NCBI RefSeq assembly: GCF_002277895.1 | Contig: NZ_CP022999.1 | Coordinates: 930,001-994,000, forward strand | Reading direction: 5' to 3' | DNA length: 64,000 nucleotides | Source of the DNA: Rhizobium sp. 11515TR | GTDB taxonomy: Bacteria > Pseudomonadota > Alphaproteobacteria > Rhizobiales > Rhizobiaceae | Shown: piece after piece, positions 59,976-64,000 of the stretch | Layout of the letters: each line of letters begins with the position of its first letter | Position numbering within the stretch: the stretch's first letter is position 1 | Made by a program: the position numbers and the translations under genes | Notes under the pieces: generated by a model | Seen by the model: only the letters and a program-made list of their open reading frames with translations | Told to the model about the DNA's origin: nothing | Database searches by the model: none

Positions 59976-60380
59976 TCATGCCGCCTGTTCGGCGTCCATC
60001 TGTTCGAAAACCTGCTTGGCGATCTTGATCGCGTGATTGGCGGCCGGCACGCCGGCATAGATCGCCACATGCAGAAGCGCCTCGCAGATATCGTCGCGCG
60101 TCGCGCCGGTGTTGCGCGTGGCGCGCACATGCATGGCCACCTCGTCATCCTGACCAAGGGCTGCCAGCAGCGCGATCGTCACGATGGAGCGCTCGCGCCG
60201 GCTGAGCGTCGGGCGCGACCAGACATGCCCCCAGGCTGCCTCGGTGATCAGCTCCTGGAAAGGCTGGTCGAAGTCGGTCACGGCCTGCTGGGCGCGATCG
60301 ACATGGCCGTCGCCGAGCACAGCGCGGCGTGTCGCCATGCCCTGAAGATAGCGCTCAGACGGCGCGGTGGGATCATTCAT
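59976..60380 (-). CDS. pcaC: 4-Carboxymuconolactone decarboxylase PcaC
   Basis: 134 aa, CMD/AhpD-like fold. The N-terminus RYLQGMATRRAVLGDGHVDR and the core AWGHVWSRPTLSRRERSIVT are typical of PcaC. The motif EVAMHVRATRNTGATRDDI carries conserved catalytic His and Arg residues. It decarboxylates 4-carboxymuconolactone to the enol-lactone. The start overlaps the pcaD stop by one base (TGATG). Here it is a separate protein, not the PcaCD fusion of some bacteria. Confidence 0.94.
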   Translation of the reverse strand: MNDPTAPSERYLQGMATRRAVLGDGHVDRAQQAVTDFDQPFQELITEAAWGHVWSRPTLSRRERSIVTIALLAALGQDDEVAMHVRATRNTGATRDDICEALLHVAIYAGVPAANHAIKIAKQVFEQMDAEQAA

Positions 60381-61186
60381 CAGGCTTGTTCTCCACGCAG
60401 GACGACGTCGATGAAGGCACGGATGACTTCGGTCAACGCCTCGGGTTGCTCGACGCAGGGGATATGGCCGGCGTCCTTGATCACTTCATAGCGTGCATTC
60501 GGAATGAGCTTTGCCGTCGACAGCACCAGCTCGGGCGGCGTCGAACCGTCCTGATCACCGACGATGCAGATGGTGGGCACGGAGATCTTGGCGGCCGCCT
60601 CGGTCAGATCGGCATCGCGAAGCGCCTCGCAGGTAGCCGCGTAGCCCGCAACCGGCTGGCGGATCAGCATGTTGCAATAGCCGGCATAGGCGAGATTTTC
60701 CGGCCGGCGGAAGGCGGACGTGAACCAGCGCTCCATGATGGAATCGACGATGGATTCGATACCATCAGCCTCGACCTTGGCGATGCGGGCATTCCAGCTC
60801 TCGGCCGTGCCGATCTTGTGCGCGGTGTCACAGAGGATTAACGCCCGCACCAGATCCGGCCGCCGCTGATAGAGCGACTGCGCGATCAGCCCGCCGACCG
60901 ACAGGCCGCAGATAATGGCATTCTTGACCGAGAGGAAATCGAGCAGGCCGGCAAGGTCGGTGGCGTGATCTTCGATGGAATAAGGCATCTGACCGAGATC
61001 GGAGAGACCATGGCCGCGCTTGTCGTAAAGCACGATGGCGAAATCGCCGGCGAGCCGCACGATCACATCCCGCCAGATCCGGAAATCGGTGCCAAGCGAA
61101 TTGGCAAAGACAAGAACCGGCTTGTCGGCGGGGCCGCCAATGATCTGATAATGGATCGTGACGTCGTTGATGCGGGCAAACTGCAC
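60380..61186 (-). CDS. pcaD: Beta-ketoadipate enol-lactone hydrolase PcaD
   Basis: 268 aa alpha/beta hydrolase. The nucleophile elbow is CGLSVGGLIAQ (Ser), with the oxyanion region FANSLGTDFRIW and a late His in DAGHIPCVEQPE. The start is a GTG at 61186 with GAGGAG 8 bases upstream (protein begins VQFARINDVTIHY); the open frame runs on to 61465 but there overlaps the pcaQ gene and is not coding. It is the first gene of pcaDCHGB and converts the enol-lactone to beta-ketoadipate. Confidence 0.92.
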   Translation of the reverse strand: MQFARINDVTIHYQIIGGPADKPVLVFANSLGTDFRIWRDVIVRLAGDFAIVLYDKRGHGLSDLGQMPYSIEDHATDLAGLLDFLSVKNAIICGLSVGGLIAQSLYQRRPDLVRALILCDTAHKIGTAESWNARIAKVEADGIESIVDSIMERWFTSAFRRPENLAYAGYCNMLIRQPVAGYAATCEALRDADLTEAAAKISVPTICIVGDQDGSTPPELVLSTAKLIPNARYEVIKDAGHIPCVEQPEALTEVIRAFIDVVLRGEQA

Positions 61187-61256
61187 TGGAAATCTCCTCG
61201 ACCGCGAGATTGGATGTATAATCTGGTTAGGTAAAATGATATTTCTTTGTTCTACG

Positions 61257-61272
61257 ATAACTCCATGGTTAT
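61257..61272. promoter_or_regulatory. Probable PcaQ-binding box between pcaD and pcaQ
   Basis: ATAACTCCATGGTTAT is a symmetric site (ATAAC-N6-GTTAT) that fits the ATAACC-N4-GGTTAA-type box described for S. meliloti PcaQ, differing by a base or two. It lies 71 bases upstream of the pcaD start and ends 8 bases before the pcaQ ATG. LysR-type activators bind such places to switch on the divergent operon; the overlap with the pcaQ leader would also allow self-repression. Confidence 0.75.
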
Positions 61273-61280
61273 GAGTGAGC

Positions 61281-62207
61281 ATGCTCGACGCACGCATCAA
61301 GTTCCGCCATCTGCAGACTTTTGTCGAGGTTGCGCGCCAGAAAAGCGTGATCAAGGCGGCGGGGCTGCTGAATGTCAGCCAGCCAGCGGTGACGAAGACG
61401 ATCCGCGAGCTGGAAGAGGCGCTCGGCGTCGCCGTCTTCGAGCGCGACGGGCGGGGGATCCGCATTACCCGCTACGGCGAAGTCTTTCTCCGCCATGCCG
61501 GCGCAGCGCTGACAGCACTGCGTCAAGGCCTCGATTCCGTCTCGCAGGAGCGCTCCGGCGAAGCACCGCCGATCCGCGTCGGCGCGCTGCCGACGGTTTC
61601 GACGCGGATCATGCCGCGGGCAATGGAATTGTTTCTCAAGGAGGAGACCTGGAGCCGCATCAAGATCGTGACAGGCGAAAACGCCGTCCTTCTGGAGCAA
61701 TTGCGCGTCGGCGATCTCGATCTGGTCGTCGGTCGATTGGCAAGCCCCGACAAGATGACCGGCTTTTCCTTCGAGCATCTCTACTCCGAACAGGTCGTCT
61801 TCGCCGTCCGGGCCGGCCATCCGCTGCTTTCCGCCCAGCAGTCGCTGTTTTCCGACCTCAATCGCTACACAGTTCTGATGCCAACGCGCGGCTCGATCAT
61901 CCGCCCTTTCGTCGAAAGTTTCCTGATCGCCAACGGCGCCGGCGGATTGCCCAACCAGATCGAGACCGTCTCAGACTCCTTCGGCCGCACCTTCGTGCGA
62001 TCGAGCGACGCCATCTGGATCATCTCAGCCGGCGTCGTTGCTGGCGATGTCGAGGACGGGCTTTTGGCGCTGCTGCCGATCGACACCAGCGAGACGAAGG
62101 GGCCGGTGGGACTGACCATGCGCACCGACGCCATCCCAACCCTTCCCTTGTCGATCCTGATGCAGACGATCCGCGAGGCGGCTAGCGAGGTCGCCAAGAA
62201 GCTCTAA
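61281..62207 (+). CDS. pcaQ: LysR-family activator PcaQ
   Basis: 308 aa. The N-terminal helix-turn-helix is typical of LysR proteins: RIKFRHLQTFVEVARQKSVI and NVSQPAVTKTIRELEEALGV. The C-terminal co-inducer domain runs from about 95 to 305. In Agrobacterium and Sinorhizobium PcaQ activates pcaDCHGB with beta-carboxy-cis,cis-muconate as inducer; the divergent position makes the assignment safe. The ATG at 61281 is used; a GTG two codons earlier is possible, and neither has a strong ribosome-binding site. It converges on pobA with 8 bases between stops. Confidence 0.92.
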   Translation: MLDARIKFRHLQTFVEVARQKSVIKAAGLLNVSQPAVTKTIRELEEALGVAVFERDGRGIRITRYGEVFLRHAGAALTALRQGLDSVSQERSGEAPPIRVGALPTVSTRIMPRAMELFLKEETWSRIKIVTGENAVLLEQLRVGDLDLVVGRLASPDKMTGFSFEHLYSEQVVFAVRAGHPLLSAQQSLFSDLNRYTVLMPTRGSIIRPFVESFLIANGAGGLPNQIETVSDSFGRTFVRSSDAIWIISAGVVAGDVEDGLLALLPIDTSETKGPVGLTMRTDAIPTLPLSILMQTIREAASEVAKKL

Positions 62208-62215
62208 AAGCTCGC

Positions 62216-63388
62216 TCAGAACGGTAGACCGACATAGTTCTCGGCAAGCGCGGTCGATGCAGCGCGCGAATGGGTGAGATAATCGAGCTCGGCTTCCTGG
62301 ATCTTCTGGTCGAAATCATTTGTATCGGGAAAGCGATGCATCATCGTCGTCATCCACCAGGAGAAGCGCACCGCTTTCCAGACCCGAGCAAGCGCACGCG
62401 CGGAATAGGCGTCCAGCCCTGCATTCGAGCAGTCCTGATAATGCTCGGCAAGCCCCGAAAACAGATAATGCACATCGCTCGCCGCCAGATTGAGCCCCTT
62501 GGCACCGGTCGGTGGCACGATATGGGCGGCATCACCGACCAAGAAGAGACGACCGAAACGCATCGGTTCAGCCACGAAGGAGCGAAGCGGCGCGATCGAT
62601 TTCTCGAAGGACGGCGCCGTCACCAGCGCCTCGGCATGATGGGCCGGCAGCCGGCGGCGCAGTTCATCCCAGAAGCGGTCGTCGCTCCAGCCCTCGACCT
62701 TCTCGTCGAGCGGACACTGAATGTAGTAGCGGCTGCGCGTCATCGACCGCATGGAGCATAGCGCAAATCCGCGCGGATGATTGGCATAGATCAGCTCATG
62801 ATTGACGGGCACCACCTCCGCCAGCACGCCAAGCCAGCCGAAGGGATAGACCTTCTCGAAATTGCGGATCGCCTTTTCCGGAACCGATTTGCGGCTGACG
62901 CCATGGAAGCCGTCGCAGCCGGCAATGAAATCGCAATCGATGCGATGCGAAATTCCGTCCTTCTCGTAGGTCAGGTAGGGCGTATCGCCATCGAAGCCGT
63001 GCGGCTGGACATTGGCGGCGCTGTAGATGGTTGGAGCGCCGCTTTCCTCGCGGCGAGCCATCAGGTCACGGGTCATCTCCGTCTGACCATAGATGACGAC
63101 CCGTTTGCCGCCGGTGAGACCATGAAGGTCGATGCGATGATCGCGGCCGTCGAAGGCGAGCGAGAAGCCATCATGCGGTAAGCCCTCGGCATGCAGGCGC
63201 GTGGCGGACTTCGCCTGATCCAGCAGGCGGACGGTGCCTTCCTCCAGAACGCCGGCGCGCACGCGGCCGAGAATATAATCCTTGCCGACCCGATCGAGAA
63301 TGACATTGTCGATGCCGGCTTCCGTTAGCAGCTGACCGAGCAGCAGCCCGGACGGCCCCGAACCGATAATGGCGACTTGAGTGCGCAT
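62216..63388 (-). CDS. pobA: 4-Hydroxybenzoate 3-monooxygenase PobA
   Basis: 390 aa flavoprotein, the expected PobA length. FAD-binding motifs are GSGPSGLLLGQLL at the N-terminus, CDFIAGCDGFHGVSR in the middle and LFLVGDAAHIVPPTGAKG later. It hydroxylates 4-hydroxybenzoate to protocatechuate with NADPH, feeding the pca operon next door. GGGAGGAGACG precedes the ATG. It is divergent from a regulator gene at 63502, 113 bases away. Confidence 0.95.
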   Translation of the reverse strand: MRTQVAIIGSGPSGLLLGQLLTEAGIDNVILDRVGKDYILGRVRAGVLEEGTVRLLDQAKSATRLHAEGLPHDGFSLAFDGRDHRIDLHGLTGGKRVVIYGQTEMTRDLMARREESGAPTIYSAANVQPHGFDGDTPYLTYEKDGISHRIDCDFIAGCDGFHGVSRKSVPEKAIRNFEKVYPFGWLGVLAEVVPVNHELIYANHPRGFALCSMRSMTRSRYYIQCPLDEKVEGWSDDRFWDELRRRLPAHHAEALVTAPSFEKSIAPLRSFVAEPMRFGRLFLVGDAAHIVPPTGAKGLNLAASDVHYLFSGLAEHYQDCSNAGLDAYSARALARVWKAVRFSWWMTTMMHRFPDTNDFDQKIQEAELDYLTHSRAASTALAENYVGLPF

Positions 63389-63501
63389 CGTCTCCTCCCA
63401 TGCGTATTTCTTGCTTCAAGTCTCTTCGGCGCGAGGCAAGTCCGCAATGGACATTTCGGTCATGAAATTGCACAAATCGAGCATGGCGAGGGAGGAGTGC
63501 C

Positions 63502-64000
63502 ATGACAAAGAGCGTGCCGATCTATGAGCTCTATGGCGAAAATACCGGCCGAAAGCCGGATTTTTGGCTGCATTGCGAGACAATTCCGTCCCGTAGCAGC
63601 CTCCATCACTGGGAAATCCGCCCGCACCGGCATGAGAGCTTTTTCCAGATCTTGTACATAGATGCCGGATCCGGCGATGCCATCTTTGACGGAACTCCCC
63701 ATGCCATAACGCCGCCCGCCGTCATTACGGTGCCGCCTCGCCTCAATCACGGCTTCCGCTTTTCGCGCGATATAGACGGCTTCGTCATCACGGTGCTGAT
63801 CTCGCATCTGAAAGCCTCGCCCGGTAATCGCAGCCGGTTGGGCGCATGGCTTGCCGAGCCGCATCTGACTTTGCTCGACGTCCGCGACGAAGATGCCGCT
63901 CATGTCGCCAGCACGTTGAGACGCCTGGGGGAGGAATTTGCGAACCAGCGCAACGGCCGCAACGATCTGCTGGATGCCTATCTGACTTCGGCCTTGCTGC
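63502..64000 (+). CDS. pobR: AraC-type regulator next to pobA (PobR-like), 3' end outside window
   Basis: The frame starts at ATG 63502, with GGAGGAG 6 bases upstream, and is open to the window end (166 codons). The visible part is a cupin-like effector domain: SLHHWEIRPHRHESFFQILY, then AVITVPPRLNHGFRFS. This is the form of the N-terminal domain of AraC-family regulators that control pobA in rhizobia and pseudomonads. The helix-turn-helix domain would lie beyond 64000, so family membership is inferred from this half plus the divergent position next to pobA. Confidence 0.75.
   Translation, partial: MTKSVPIYELYGENTGRKPDFWLHCETIPSRSSLHHWEIRPHRHESFFQILYIDAGSGDAIFDGTPHAITPPAVITVPPRLNHGFRFSRDIDGFVITVLISHLKASPGNRSRLGAWLAEPHLTLLDVRDEDAAHVASTLRRLGEEFANQRNGRNDLLDAYLTSALL

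Noticed and set aside
61187..61465. N-terminal extension of pcaD to an ATG at 61465
   Set aside because: It would run through the promoter region, the PcaQ box and into pcaQ. PcaD proteins start at the GTG with GAGGAG in front.
1..64000. CRISPR arrays, tRNA/rRNA genes, insertion sequences or prophage
   Set aside because: No regularly spaced repeats, no cloverleaf-like sequence, no transposase or phage gene recognised on either strand.

Overview
The window reads as a high-GC alphaproteobacterial replicon of the family Rhizobiaceae (Rhizobium/Agrobacterium/Sinorhizobium type). The evidence is gene content and order: succinoglycan-type exoF-exoQ-exoZ, the agp alpha-galactoside operon, the pcaDCHGB operon with divergent pcaQ, and pobA with a divergent AraC-type regulator. 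As I recall, exo, agp and pca loci sit on pSymB in Sinorhizobium meliloti and on the linear chromosome in Agrobacterium. A second chromosome or chromid is therefore plausible, but no replication or partition gene is present to prove it. I see no tRNA, rRNA, CRISPR, prophage or insertion sequence.

Layout. (1) 1-3376, plus strand: the end of an exopolysaccharide cluster (exoF cut by the window edge, exoQ, exoZ). (2) 3641-9707: a ribose-type sugar ABC transporter with an aldo/keto reductase, divergent from a GntR regulator that carries two winged-helix domains. (3) 9729-22402: a GH2 beta-galactosidase, an AraC regulator (agpT) and the operon agaL1-agpA-agpB-agpC-agpD-agaL2, closed by a good terminator. 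(4) 22518-24294: a fumarylacetoacetate-hydrolase-family enzyme and a decayed ParD/ParE toxin-antitoxin pair. (5) 24416-38193, minus strand: an oligopeptide/oligosaccharide-type ABC importer (ATPase, Tat-type binding protein, two permeases), three glycosyltransferases, a very unusual ABC-transporter-like protein with wrecked ATPase motifs, a free-standing cyclic-nucleotide-binding protein and a CYTH protein. (6) 38354-48025: a class III nucleotidyl cyclase, a DUF3095 cyclase-like protein, two methyltransferases, a CyaC-like haem/iron-sulfur adenylate cyclase, a glycosyltransferase, a polysaccharide deacetylase, a VOC protein and a metallo-beta-lactamase-fold hydrolase. (7) 48329-57397: a MarR-like regulator, a fused HyuA-HyuB hydantoinase/oxoprolinase and a complete branched-chain-amino-acid-type (Liv) ABC transporter. 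(8) 57523-64000: protocatechuate and 4-hydroxybenzoate catabolism (pcaB, G, H, C, D; pcaQ; pobA; start of a pobR-like gene).

How the parts fit. Most of the window is plant- and soil-nutrient scavenging: galactosides, other sugars and aromatics from lignin, each with a dedicated importer and local regulator. The stretch from 24.4 to 48 kb is different. It mixes cell-surface glycan enzymes with a dense set of cyclic-nucleotide-related proteins. The ATP-motif-less ABC protein beside a stand-alone cNMP-binding protein and a CYTH protein is the best candidate in the window for an undescribed system; a link between cAMP and envelope glycan handling is my inference from gene order only.
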